DNA from: Dictyophora rubrovolvata
Lineage: Eukaryota > Basidiomycota > Agaricomycetes > Phallales > Phallaceae
Length of the DNA stretch: 64,000 nt
Direction of reading: 5' to 3'
Assembly: GCA_029959195.1 (NCBI GenBank)
Contig: CP114126.1
Span: forward strand, 496,001-560,000
The position numbers and the translations under genes were made by a program. The notes beneath the pieces are model-generated. The model saw only the letters and a list, made by a program, of their open reading frames with translations, had not been told where the DNA came from and ran no database searches. Below are positions 32,949 to 45,071 of the stretch, piece after piece. Position 1 is the stretch's first letter. Each line of letters begins with the position of its first letter.

Positions 32949-33356
32949 AATTATTAAAGTTAAGATTTGAAAAAGAAGCGTGCTTTTTTATCTTTATCTA
33001 CAATCATGAGTATCTTTCTACTAGCTAGAACACGTGTATTACTTACGAACCGAACACACAAATTCTATAAGTATTATATATGTAATGTTGATGTTTAAGC
33101 AAAAACACCCGGACATGGACGCGGGTATATCTGTCCGGCTTCCGACTCGGGCAAAGCCTCCATCAAAATAATATTTTTTATTTTTTATTTCATCGTGGTC
33201 GTGTCAATGTGTGTATATCACTGGGGCTACAATAGATAACATAAAGATGCCTAATACAAGTTAACGATACAAATTCACTTGGAATCATGCGTAAAATCTA
33301 ACATATAAATATATCAACAATAACGCATAATTCGTTAAAAGAAAGAAAAAAAGAAC
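32949..33356. other. Convergent 3' ends of MFS and IQGAP genes
   Basis: AT-rich DNA expected to hold both 3' UTRs. No gene seen. Confidence 0.45.
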
Positions 33357-36300
33357 TCACTTCTTATTGATCTGGTAGAGAAGTAAATTCAAATTAAATT
33401 TCGCCTGTGCATCAAAAAGAGGAAAAGAAACCCGATTCTCAAATTGCGCCTGAAGAAGATCCTCCATGCGCACTTGACTAGACGACGTCATTTGAGAGGA
33501 GGAGGATCCCGTAATATTATTGTATAGCTCCAACGTGAAAACACCAACTTCAGCCGAAAAAATGACAATGTCCATTCGATCAAATTGCCGAGGGGAGCAT
33601 CCGTCGATGGAGAGTAGAATGCCTTTATCATATAGATCTTGAGCGCTATAACGGAAGGACCCGAATTGAGGGTTTTTCCCGGTCTTTTGCAGTTCTCGAA
33701 GATGGAAATATTGCTTCGTGAAGGGAATAACAAATCGTTTTTTGCTAGTAATATAATTTTTGAATATTATTGAACCTGGGTAACAACAACCAGGACTTAC
33801 CCTTTACCACGTTGCATAGTATTCATCGCCGTTTCGATATAGTTATGATAACTATTGATTTGTTCTTCAAAGTATTTCTTCCGTTCTGCTAGATGAGCTT
33901 TCGCTTCCTGCATGCTTTGAATCTCCTTCTGACGCTCTATTCGTTTCCGATGCTTGCTCCTGACATCACTAGCAATCGCATTCAAAATACCCTGATATCC
34001 ATCAGAGCGTGTAATCTTCCCGGTTTTTTCCAGTCGGAGGAGATACGATATCGCGTTGGCTTTGACATCACGGAAGGATAGTCTAAATACTTGGCAATCA
34101 GAGAGAGCGAATTATTGGTTCTTCAAAAAGAAATCAAAACTCACGCTCCAATGTCATCCAGTCTGTAAGTCGCTTCTTGACCAGTAGTCGATGGCATTCG
34201 ACGATTGTGTTTACGCTCGATATGCAACTCATGCTCGACGATATCTTCCCATAAGAATTCGTGCTCTTCTTCGACAGGCTGGAATAAAGATTCGACTAGG
34301 TCTTTAGCCGGTTGAACCCTAAGAATGGCCAAAACACCGCGTTTGCATTGAACCCATAATGCCTTTTCATCTGCCAATGGATCTAAGGGGGGTTACTAAC
34401 GTGGTAATAAACAGATAGTAAATTAAACGAACCTTTTACTAATGCAAACCTGTTCGACAATTCAAGACTAATAGGACTGTCTCTAGCATCATTAAGCTCG
34501 TCGGAACCGAGGTTGGGAACGCCATCGATTTCCATCAGGATCATCCTCACAGGGTCATCTCGAGCAGATACCTTGAAACAAAGAAGAAATAAAGGTGAAC
34601 AACGGACATTGTAGTAGAATACTGGTACCTACCACTTGGTCAAGGTTTTGTAGCAAAAGTGTATGCATCGCGTAAACTTCGTTTGGAGAGATGTATACAG
34701 GTTTAGGTTGCACCGTGACGTCTAAAAACTCATGGGCATGGAATTGCGTTTCTGCGTCCACAACATCAGCAACTACATAAAATATTAATTTTGAAATTGC
34801 AATGAAATATTTTATATATTCGAATAACAAACCTTCAAGGAACCATCGAGAAAATTGCTGGATGGCTGATTCGACAAAGGTATTGATAGGGGTAAGACAT
34901 GGATTGTCTTCGCCAAACGATTTTCCCGATGCAATTTGGGTCAATACTTTTGATATCTCTCCAAGATTCTTGCGAGCTGAAGGTTTTATCGTTGTAGATA
35001 TTATATCAAATGTCTCGGGCGTCCTAAGGCCGTCTTGATTTCAAGAGCTTTCTGAATGCAGAGAGTGAATAAGGACTTACACAATGGCAGGATTGATGAA
35101 TCGATAGAATATTACACGTCCTATACATGCGGCGAACTCTTCGTCTCGGTGGTCGGGATATTGCGCCTATAATAAGGGGTCAGAGACAGAAGACTAAGGA
35201 GTGTCATTCTCTTAACCTTGAGCTCCAAAAGCATCTCACGCGCAATACATTGTATGCCATACGGCATCTTCTTTGTGGAGCTTACGATGGCATCGAGAAA
35301 AGCACGAGCAAATGCCTGAAGAAGCTGAAGATCTAGAATAAAGTTAGGCTAGTACACGTAGATAGAGAAATAAATTTACATACGTCGTATGAACTCGGCT
35401 CTTGTATCGGGATCATCTACAGCTTCGTAATATGATATTTCCTTGCGTTTAGTACTAACTTTTCCGGACCTCATTTCCTCAATGTTAATTTTCGTACGAT
35501 ATATCTAGGACAATCAGTTTGAGAAAGGAAACTATGAGAAGAAAGCGACTCACGGCAGCTGGATCTGTCTCCAAATCTAGATCTTCTTGCTCCACAACCT
35601 CATGTATCAACTTCTGTAACGTTTCTCGAACATAGCTTATCTGTTTAGGACGAACATAATGCACTGCGACTGCCATATACATAGGGTGACTGTGAAGTAG
35701 GTCACCAATAGAACTGGTCGACTTGACTTCCTCTTGAATACATATCTACTGCGCGATTAGTGCCAGGCAAACCAAACATAATAACCACCTGCCTGGAACA
35801 GCTTGAGAAGTAGGTATTCTTCTCGTCGATCCTGACCATAACCGAAGAGAGTTAGGACGATACGTTCTGCTGATCGTTTGGTATTTTCAGGTACTTCAGT
35901 GTGAGACAAGCGGTAAAATAAACGAGCTAAATATTGCCCTCGGCTTTGAAGAAGGTAAAATAATTGCTGATACAGCTCCAGTTTACGTTTGGCGGTGTGG
36001 TCCAAATTATTGGTGCTCGCAAAGGGATCACCGTGGGCAGCTAATACAGAGGCACGAGCAGCATGCGCTGCCGCGGTATCTGCGCCTCGACGATGGCGGA
36101 TCTTGACTAACTCTTCAAAACTTTTCACGTTTTGTACTACTAGTGCAATCTTAACGTCGAGATCGTTTAGCTCGGTTTCCAGGTGTTGGTTTTCACGGAT
36201 GCTCTCTACCACCTTCTTCCGCAAACGCTCCAATTCAATTTCATCCTGAAAATCGGCTTCAGAATCATCCAAGAGATGAACAAAGTTTTTGATCGTCCCA

Positions 36301-39300
36301 ACGGTCACGTTCTTGCCTAATGTCAATTGGCGATACTGTTCTCGTGTTTCTTTGGCCCGGAATAAAGACTGAATTTTGATAACTTTATTCAGGTTAACAC
36401 GATAATAATCAATTTTTGCCCGGAATTTCTTTCGTTCGATTAGCCCTCGGAAAAGCGACTGTAGATGGATAGCTGCAGGATGACTTTGACGAAGGTGGTC
36501 TCGCCATGGTATATAATCACAACGAACAAGAAGTCCTCGTATTGCGGCCTGAAGTTGAACAACATCCCCTTCTACGAAGTCTAGCTCCTTTTGCTGTTCA
36601 CGATGCCGATTGCGAATTATGGCAGCGCGAGCAAAGGCTTGGAATACATTGACACTCTTGATAACTTCCACATTTGACAGCTTTTTAACCGTCTCCTGGC
36701 GAGATAAACGAGCGACCTTTGCGCGGGCAAGAGCCTGGAATTGAATAACTGTTGGTGTCACTTTGCGAAGAGAACGAATAAGGTTCAACAAACGCTTCCG
36801 AGACAGATATGCTCGGGCCGCGGCCTGGATTCGTATGATCGTATCTGTAATGTTGTCCAATTTCGCGAGTTGATTACGAACCCTGCGACGGGTCAAGACA
36901 GCTCGAGCATGGCCTTGTAGGCCAGTCATGCATCTTTCGACGACTTTCAAGTTCTTGCGGTGGTTGCTAATAGAACGCCTGACAAGAAAACCGCGACATG
37001 CCGCTTGAAAGGCAGCAACACCATGTAGAATCAAAGGGGCATGTAATGTTTTGCTAACCTCCTTGTGGGTCTTTCTGACGACCTTCGCTCTAACAAAGCT
37101 CTGAAACTTGAGGACGGATGGTTTGCATGCTCTTAATGCTGTCTTGAGCCGCAAAAAGCGCCGCCTAATCAGTATCCCCCGTGCTTGAGCTTGAATCTTG
37201 ATGACTGCTCCACGAATCGACCTAATCAACTTCTGCTGTCGACGCCAGCGTTGCCGAACCAAATTCCCTCTAGCGATGGCCTGTAAAGTAATGACCCATG
37301 GCAAAAGACGGGCTTGTTGTTCCCTCTGATGGCTAATGATTCTTCTAAGTAGATGTCCCCTGCAACGCGCTTGAATATTAGTGATGTGGTGTTGGCCGAG
37401 CTTCAAACGTTCCCGCAAGTTAGTCCGCTCCCTTCTTAATAGATATCCTCTGATGTGAGACTGCAGCATAATAATGGAATCAACACGTTCAAGCAGTAGA
37501 CGGTCGCGCACTAACGGAAAAATCAACTAAAGGATATACAAATTTAAAAGAAGACGTACTTTCTTCTTGGGTTTCTTCTGGCTCTGGTTCTTCCTCTGGC
37601 TCCTCGTTGATCTCTTTGGCTAGGTCGAACCTGACATTGCTAAAGTTGGGCATTTGGACGCCTGCTGCTGTTAGACCTTTCTGGGTTTGCTGTAATTGAT
37701 CGTCAGAAAACTGAAGACGCCCCAATAAATTCCCGATTCTTTGAGCCTTTCCTCGCCTTGCTAACAGATGACTGCAAGAATAAATTACCAAGCATTGAGC
37801 GAAAAAAAAAGCGCCACCGACCTCAGCGCGTGAATACAGTAAATAACCTTAGGCAAGTTCTTCTTGTTATAGAGATCAGTAAGCTCAAATACAAAACCCT
37901 ACATTACAACATTCAAAATCGGATCAAGTCAATGCAAGAACATAGCTAACCTCCGGAAGCCCAACCCTCGTCAGGTAGTTGAAAAAGTAATTGATGTTAT
38001 CAGAATGACGAAAGTCTAGTTTAGGAGCCTAATACCATTAGTTTGAGTTTATTTGATAGAGACATCATTCACCTCATAAATCCGTCGCACATACGCATCA
38101 CCGTCCAGTGCCCTGACCAGCTTCGCCAGTACCACACCGTTTCGTAGACCTTCTTCCATTTCTACGACGCCAAAACCAAGTTCTTCATTCAGGCAGCCCT
38201 CAATCCACTGCTGAGCCTCCCCAACGTGACAAAGATATTCATAAGCTTGAAGTAGATGTCGTTGAGTATCGGCCCAAGTACCACCGCCGAGCAATCTACT
38301 TGTTGGGAGTGGTGTGACGTACTTGGGGGTGGTGTTTGATTTCAGTAATTTACGCCGACCACGAAGACCCTGGACATCGTCAGGGTTTGATAGACCCGTA
38401 GAACTTGGTACAAATGACTCAGACTCATTGTATGCAACCTTGATAGGAGATGATTCCTCAAGTTTCGTCCGACCATGATCAGCGTCCCACTTCCTTCGAC
38501 GTTCTTGCCTTTCGCGCATTCGCTCTACTTGTTGCTTTGCAAGCTCTTCTTCCTCGGTCTTTGATTCATCAATCTTATCGGATATATCATTTCCGTCGCC
38601 GCTGGCTATACGAGGAAGATGTTTGCCTAGTCTATAACCAGAACCTAGACCGTAAGTATTCGACTTCCTGTTATTCATGTAGGAGCTTCTGAACGGCGCT
38701 GGGGACATGACTTGTTGCGAAATGGGACGACCGTCTGTGTTCCCCTGTTTAGAAAAGGGAGGTGGCCGCGGTAACGTGCGGACGGGGGTGATGTTTGAGG
38801 GCTCGCTGAGTATAGTGGCCGACTTTGAGGAATGACTGGCGTCAGCATCAGAAATAATGTCGATAGGGGAAGTAATTGAGTCGGTACTCAAATGACGGGA
38901 GAAGTGTGTAACCTTGTCATTTACGAATCCTGGTCTCGAAGAAGTTTCTAAGGAAACACTGGATAGTGAAGCTAAAGATGTTGATGAACGGTGGGTATCC
39001 CTCAATGAATTCCGTGAAGAATCTTGAGGGAGATTGGATGGACAAGTCCTGTCAGGAGTTATGGATATACTATGACGTTTCAGCGTTGGCGGTGTCCTAT
39101 ACTGAGCGGAATTCTGCCGTTGTTCTGGCTCGACAGAAGGACGTTCGACGGACCGTAGTCGAGGACGACTATTGATACTTGAACTTGAATTTGCGCCGAT
39201 CGGAGTTGAAGAAACAGTACTCGTCTCTGCATTATTTGATGCCTGGGGTATTGCAGACGCGACAGGAGTATGATTGTCGCCAGTATGTTCGGCTTTAATC

Positions 39301-39554
39301 CTTTCTTCCCATTTCAGTCGCATGGAATCAGTGCTTGCAGAAAGACGATGGGATGGATTCCATTTCCTTGTTACTGGAGAGATTGGAGCATTAGGCAGAG
39401 GCGGAAACCGGCTTGAAAGGGAATTCGATCGCGACAAAGATGCAGTTCTTTCTAGTAAACGTGTCTGGTAGGCAAATGGATTCACAGATGAAGTTGATCG
39501 GGTGTTTGGAGTTGATGTCGCATCATTAGAAGAACTTGAATTTGATCGTTCCAT
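33357..39554 (-). CDS. IQGAP-type Ras GTPase-activating-like protein (Rng2 homologue)
   Basis: Scaffold for actin, calmodulin/myosin light chain and Rho GTPases in cytokinesis. Exon 1 (39554-38073) holds a disordered Ser-rich region of about 400 residues and the start of a calponin-homology domain (QRHLLQAYEYLCHVGEAQQW), which continues over two short exons (APKLDFRHSDNINYFF, GFVFELTDLYNKKNLPKVIY). The next large exon (37.5-35.8 kb) has about 13 IQ-like motifs, e.g. LQSHIRGYLLRRE, IQAAARAYLSRKR. The GAP-related domain follows (MPYGIQCIARE, FYRFINPAIV), then the RasGAP C-terminal domain ending FNLNLLLYQINKK. I estimate about 1600 residues. Fungal IQGAPs usually bind but do not activate GTPases. 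The N-terminal extension before the CH domain is longer than in Rng2. Confidence 0.9.
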
Positions 39555-39798
39555 ATTCTGGGCATAGGTATTTACCAATTATCAGTCGTAACAAGAAGAG
39601 ATAGTATTGCCGTGACAAAACCCGTGTGACAGATGTGACCAGCTGGTGACCTTGCGCACCATCCAGGTTTAAATAGATTCGCCCGCCATTCTTGTCTTTT
39701 GTTATCACTTCTTCCAAGCAACAAACACAGCATAAATCCGGATTGTAGTTAGGAGACAGACGCGGCTAATTGGATTATTGCGCTAGTCTTTAGTAGCT
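39555..39798. promoter_or_regulatory. Short divergent promoter (IQGAP / F-box)
   Basis: Only 244 bp separate the two ATG codons; both promoters must lie here. No specific box identified. Confidence 0.5.
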
Positions 39799-41600
39799 AT
39801 GGATATTTCCCTTCCTGCTCCAGCCACGGTGCTGCCACCTCGTGTTCTTCAGATACAGGTATTTTCTTTAGTTGAACTTACTCGCTTTTCTGTTATCTCA
39901 GTATCTATGCACTCATAGGAAATACTCGCAATAATATTTCAGACGTGTCCTTTGTCCACCAATGCCATTTGTGCTCGCGTATGCCGAGCTTGGTCGGAGC
40001 CAGCCTTAGATGCACTCTGGCGGGAAGTTAAAGATCTCCGCAATCTACTCAAGCTTATTCCTGCTTTTTATGGAGACAGGGTAGGTATTATGCTTTTATG
40101 GTTAGTCATATTGATCAATATCGTTTCACCCAGTTTGAAAGGGACCTTGCTCCATCCGATTGGGTTCGCTTTTTGAAACATGCTCGTCGCGTACGTTCAT
40201 TGGAACATAGTGATCGCCGGGTGACACTCGAACCGAGTGTTTTCATGGCTCTAGGAATATCACGACCAGTTTTCGATATACTCCCTAATCTACGGTACCT
40301 CAGGTGGTCCGCTCACGGAGAAAATGCGTTAGCGCACGCAGTTCTTTTCATGTCTCCTTGTTTAGCATCGTTTGAAGTCTTTGCATTATCCTACGCTCCT
40401 AGAGGGATAGGAACATTCTTTCAGACTTTGCAAGAGCGAAGTCCCCATCTTCGCTTTTTCTATCTTCACGCAATCGGTTCAGTAGCCCCAGTAGAATTTT
40501 TCTTGGCTGAATTTTTGAAGTCTCTTACCTATCTCGAGGTTATTCAATTGCCTTGCTACTGGCAGACAAAGAATGTAGTAACGGCCCTGTCAACGTTGAA
40601 GCATTTACGATCAGTGCGAACGCACGTACCCTCAAGGACTATTTACAAGGGACAGCCACGTGAAGTGGAGGATATCCGAGCAATTACATTCAGTGATGGT
40701 TGCTTCCCAGCTTTAAAAACTTTCTACGTTGATGGTCGTCGGCTATCCGAAATTGAATATTTATTGAGTAGACCTCATGCACCAAAACACCTGACGACGC
40801 TTACCGTTATGTCTTTGCATGTAGAGAATCCAGCAGCTTTGCATGATTTTATTAAAGTCCTTTCCGGGCTCTGCCCATCGCTGCGACACATTGTCCTAGC
40901 ATTATATGTGTCCGAAACTTCAAACTCACCTTCAGTCATTGACTTCGCTGTCATTCGGCCCATACTCGATTTCCCAAGGCTAGTAGGATTCAAGATCACT
41001 CATAAACAACCTCTTCAAATAACAGAGGATGACGTGAAAGAAATGGCGATGAACTGGCCCACTCTGGAGACTTTACACCTTTGCCACGATCCTTATATTT
41101 TAGAGAACGAAAATGTTGTTGGTGGTCTCTCCCCTGAATGCCTTATTCCCTTCGCAGAATATTGTCCCAACTTAAAAGAACTGGGCCTATACATTAACGC
41201 TACAAGATGGTGTTCTACGACTGACCTTCCTTTAATTACGCGCCCCTTTGGACGTCTGCAGCGTCTTCATGTTGGAATCTCCCGAATAGCCAACCCTAAT
41301 GTCATCTCACGCTTTCTCAGCGAGATATGTCCTAGACCATTGATGATATTTACGGATTCCTGTTGGGAAACAGCTGCGTTAAGGGAATCCATTCCCACTT
41401 TTCATTCACGGAGAGACATGTGGCAGCAAGCCGCTAGTTTCCATCGGGATCTGGTGGAGGTTCGCATGCTAGAACGTCGACGAGGTCAAGAGGAAAGAAA
41501 GGCTATGGAAGTGGAAATGGCACAACTACGAGAAAGCGAACGAAGTTTGAAACGAAAGGCTTCTCTGCATAGTGATATTGGAGACATCACACTTGAATAA
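39799..41600 (+). CDS. F-box protein, agaricomycete LRR-like type
   Basis: Probable substrate receptor of an SCF ubiquitin ligase. Three exons: 39799-39858, 39919-40080, 40134-41600. The F-box is split by intron 1 and reads PPRVLQIQ|EILAIIFQTCPLST then ARVCRAWSEPALDALWREV. The rest is a long region of degenerate leucine-rich repeats (LRYLRWS, LKTFYVDG, LETLHLCHD, LKELGLYI) typical of the large agaricomycete F-box families. A C-terminal coiled-coil (LERRRGQEERKAMEVEMAQL) follows. Full length, about 562 aa. The target is unknown. Confidence 0.85.
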
Positions 41601-41789
41601 AGCATGGATAGACAAAGACTGGCATCATATTTTATGTGAATTATTACATCCGTTACTGTGTCGATACTTGGTGTATTTCTACATTATTATCATAATGCAA
41701 TACTTTGAGTCTTTGGCTCTAACTTTGTAACAGTCCACAAACCACCACAACGCGCCTGTTCACGTTCAAGCAGCCTCCTGAAATTACTT

Positions 41790-44700
41790 ATGCCCTCGCT
41801 TGACAATTCCCTTTCAAATTTGGTGCAAATATTCATTCCATCTGCTAGAGATAATGAGCGCCATCGGAGAGAACTAGTTGAGCATTGCCACGATATCTTG
41901 AGCAGGCAAGCGTGTCCAAGCTGAATTAGCATCATTTGGATCCCTGACGAAACTATCGCGGACCTTCACAGCCATATAGGTCAGAGTAGAGGAAGTGCTG
42001 ACATTGAGCACACTGTAGATCTTATTAAGAGACAGCGTATGTTCCAAATTGACGAGTAGTACTAATATTTATGATGCTTCACAGTTACACTTTCTAATGG
42101 CGCTATGCTACGCTTTTCGAACCTTTTGTCTCGCATAATAGATCAGGTATATTGCTATCGTATATTACTTCTGGACTTATCCTGATTATATCTTTGAAGC
42201 CCCTTTTGCACCACAAACAGGCTACTTTATCATTCCTACAATTGTTGTCTGTCGCGTCATTTCAAAAGCTAGAAGGAATCATCACATCCTTACCTCTGGA
42301 TGCACATTCGCCCTTACCATTTGTCTCTCCTATTGCGTCCCATGATAATGTAGTCGAAGAGTCTAAGTCAACAAGTAAAAGGAAAACTAAAGCCGCAATC
42401 TTGAAAGAACATCGATCTCGAATAGGTATGGACCTGAAGGATTAAGCTTCGAGTTCTCTAACGTGGATTAGGTAGACGGTATATATCTGAAAACTTACTA
42501 TTACGCGACGCATTATATCTTCTGCAAGGCATATCTGGAACATACGTAAAGTTTTCGGAAAGCCGGAGAAAGGAAAATAGCATCGTATTTCCTGATGATA
42601 TTGTACGCAACCGTGCTTTAACAACCTGATTAAATCATTCAAGAATTTCAGATATCAATTCAAACTCGAACACTACTTCATCGTATAGCTGAAGTAGGCT
42701 ATTTGTATTCAAGGATATCCTCGTTTGTCCAGTCAAAAGAAGAATGTGCAGCAGGAACCATTGAACAGAGCCTTTGCCATCACTTACAACAACAATTGAC
42801 GGATTATTACCGGACAATTGCTGTCTTGGAAACGCAGCTTGCCATGAATCAGCCAGACGAAGTTGGCACGGAGGAGTCCGGAAACAGTGGATCTCAATAT
42901 GCTGGTCTTACTCTACGCCGGTTAGAAGTATGGATTGACGAATGGCGCTTGCGCATGCGCATGATGAGTGTTTCGGTAGAAAACGCAAATAGTAAGTTTT
43001 GCGAATCCTCATACGTGTCTTACCTTTAAAAACTGGTCAATCCCCAGCTGTGCACGGTGGTGCGTTAGTGAGCTTGATACATAGTTATACCGACAACGGC
43101 GATCCTTTCATTCAGAATTTTACAGACAAGCTCCTGGAGGATGTGAGTCTGTTCTTCAACTTCCATTTCCCATTCTTACAGCGATCCAGGTCTCAAAACC
43201 CCTTTTCTCAATGTTGCAAAAGTGGCTCTACTCAGGGGACTTACACGATCCTTATGGAGAATTTTTTGTCGCCGTTAATCCAGGGTTTTCCAGAGCAGAT
43301 TCGACAACCAGTGAATCTGATATGCCTCCCGGTGTTAGGTTAACAATGGACCAGAAGGACATCCACGGTCCATCGGCTGGAACCCGTCTATGGGAGTCAA
43401 AATACCAGTTCAGGAAGGACTTACTCCCCCGCTTTCTTGGAGAGTCATTCGGCAAAAAGGTAAATCACCGGCCTATCGAAAATATCTGCTTATACTATGC
43501 GATAGATATTCTCAACTGGAAAAAGCCTGAACTTCATACGGTATAACTGTCATGATAGTGACTGGGTTGCTACTCGTGAGAAGCTGAATATGGCTGGGAA
43601 AAGTAAGTCTGCAGTCCATTGATTAAATTAATAATATCGAAGAGCTTTTCTGCAGTCCTAAAGTATAGCGATATCAGTGGGTTAGAGCGGTCCATTGACG
43701 CTGCCTACCAGATAGCGAGCCGCCGATTGTTTGAGATTTTCTTTGAAAAATTCAAGCTGTTGGATCACCTCAGTGCACTAAAAAACTATCTACTGCTCGG
43801 CCATGGAGATTTTGCGGACCAGTTGATGGAAAGCCTCGCGTAAGCCGGGATCTCATGACAGGTTATATCTGTTAATTCCTTTTATCTCAGTCCCAGTCTT
43901 TCACGACCCGCCAATACACTTAACCGACATAACCTTACAGCGACTTTGGAAGCTGCTATCAGCTCGTCGAATGCTCAGCATGACCCATTAGACGTAATCC
44001 GACGGCTTGATGCACGAATGCTTGAATATTCTCATGGAGAAATCGGTTGGGACGTATTCACTTTAGAGTATCGGGTCGACCCTCCGATTGATACCCTCAT
44101 CTCTTCAGAAGCGATGGTCAACTATATGAAGCTTTTTAGTTATATATGGAAAGTCAAACGAATTGAGAGCACCCTCACCAAATGCTGGATGCGTATAGCT
44201 GGAGGTTCTCGGACATTCCTTAAACTGAGAGGTAAGATATCATTGAAATATCACACATCTCAAACTATAAGTACGTGTTTTTTAGATCTAGAAAGTAACT
44301 GGCATCGAATAAGGTTGATCATTGGAGAGATGATCCATATTATCCGCCAAATGCAAATGCATATTCAAATCGAAGTCGTGGAAGTTCGATGGCAGAACCT
44401 ACTGGCTTTCATCAATAAAGGGCAAGGCGACTTAGATTCGTTAATTGCCGCGCACAAATTATATCTTGAAGAGCTAGTGAATAAAACACTTATGATTACC
44501 TCGAAACCCGGAAAGGAGGTATGTTCTTGCCTGTCCGTGAAAGGCGATGGCTAAAATGGGCCCGGGCTTAGGACGCTGTGTTGGAACGAGCGAGAAAGAT
44601 GTTTGGCATAATATCACAATTTCATGAAGCAGTTGTAAGATTAGGTTCCTTCAACTTTATTTCATTTTTAACAAATTTCTTGGCCTTTAAGGATGCCTTT

Positions 44701-45041
44701 TATAATTTCTCTCTTGCGGAAGCAGCCAGAAGAGATCAGCTACAAGATCGCTTAAGGGTATGTAGTTTTTCAATAACAGTATTTGAAGATGTTCACTTTT
44801 ACAGGGTATTTATTCCGCTATGCCACCTGGAGATTCGGAAAAGATAGAAACAAACCAAAAGTATATTATGGATAAAGTTTCCGAGTATGCAACTTTGTTC
44901 TCAGAAAACGCCCTTGCCCTTGTCCAGGCATTGCAGAACCACACCGATCCGGATTGCAAGAATTTAGCCACTCGACTGAACTTTTCACGACATTATTCGT
45001 CCAACAAGGACAAAGAATTACAAGGCAAAACTACAAATTGA
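41790..45041 (+). CDS. Gamma-tubulin complex component 3 (GCP3/Spc98/Alp6)
   Basis: Nucleates microtubules at the spindle pole body as part of the gamma-tubulin complex. The start MPSLDNSLSNLVQIF is chosen because it opens the first exon of a consistent chain with DETIADLHSHIGQSRG; exons then run QATLSFLQLLSV, EVGYLYSRISSFVQ, and the Spc97/Spc98 signature KPLFSMLQKWLYSGDLHDPY GEFFVA. Next are LWESKYQFRKDLLPRF, GKSLNFIRYNCHDSDW (typical of GCP3), then the C-terminal gamma-tubulin-binding half (FTLEYRVDPPIDTL, MKLFSYIWKVKRIE, RWQNLLAFI). At least ten introns. It ends 30 bp from the stop of the opposing RPAP1 gene. GCP2 is the alternative; the DPYGEFFV and GKSLNF motifs favour GCP3. Confidence 0.86.
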
Positions 45042-45071
45042 TTAATTATCATGTATTAATGACGCTACCGA

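Noticed and set aside
41690-41935. 81-codon minus-strand frame with ATG
   Set aside because: It overlaps antisense the first exon of GCP3, which has a consistent splice chain and family motifs.
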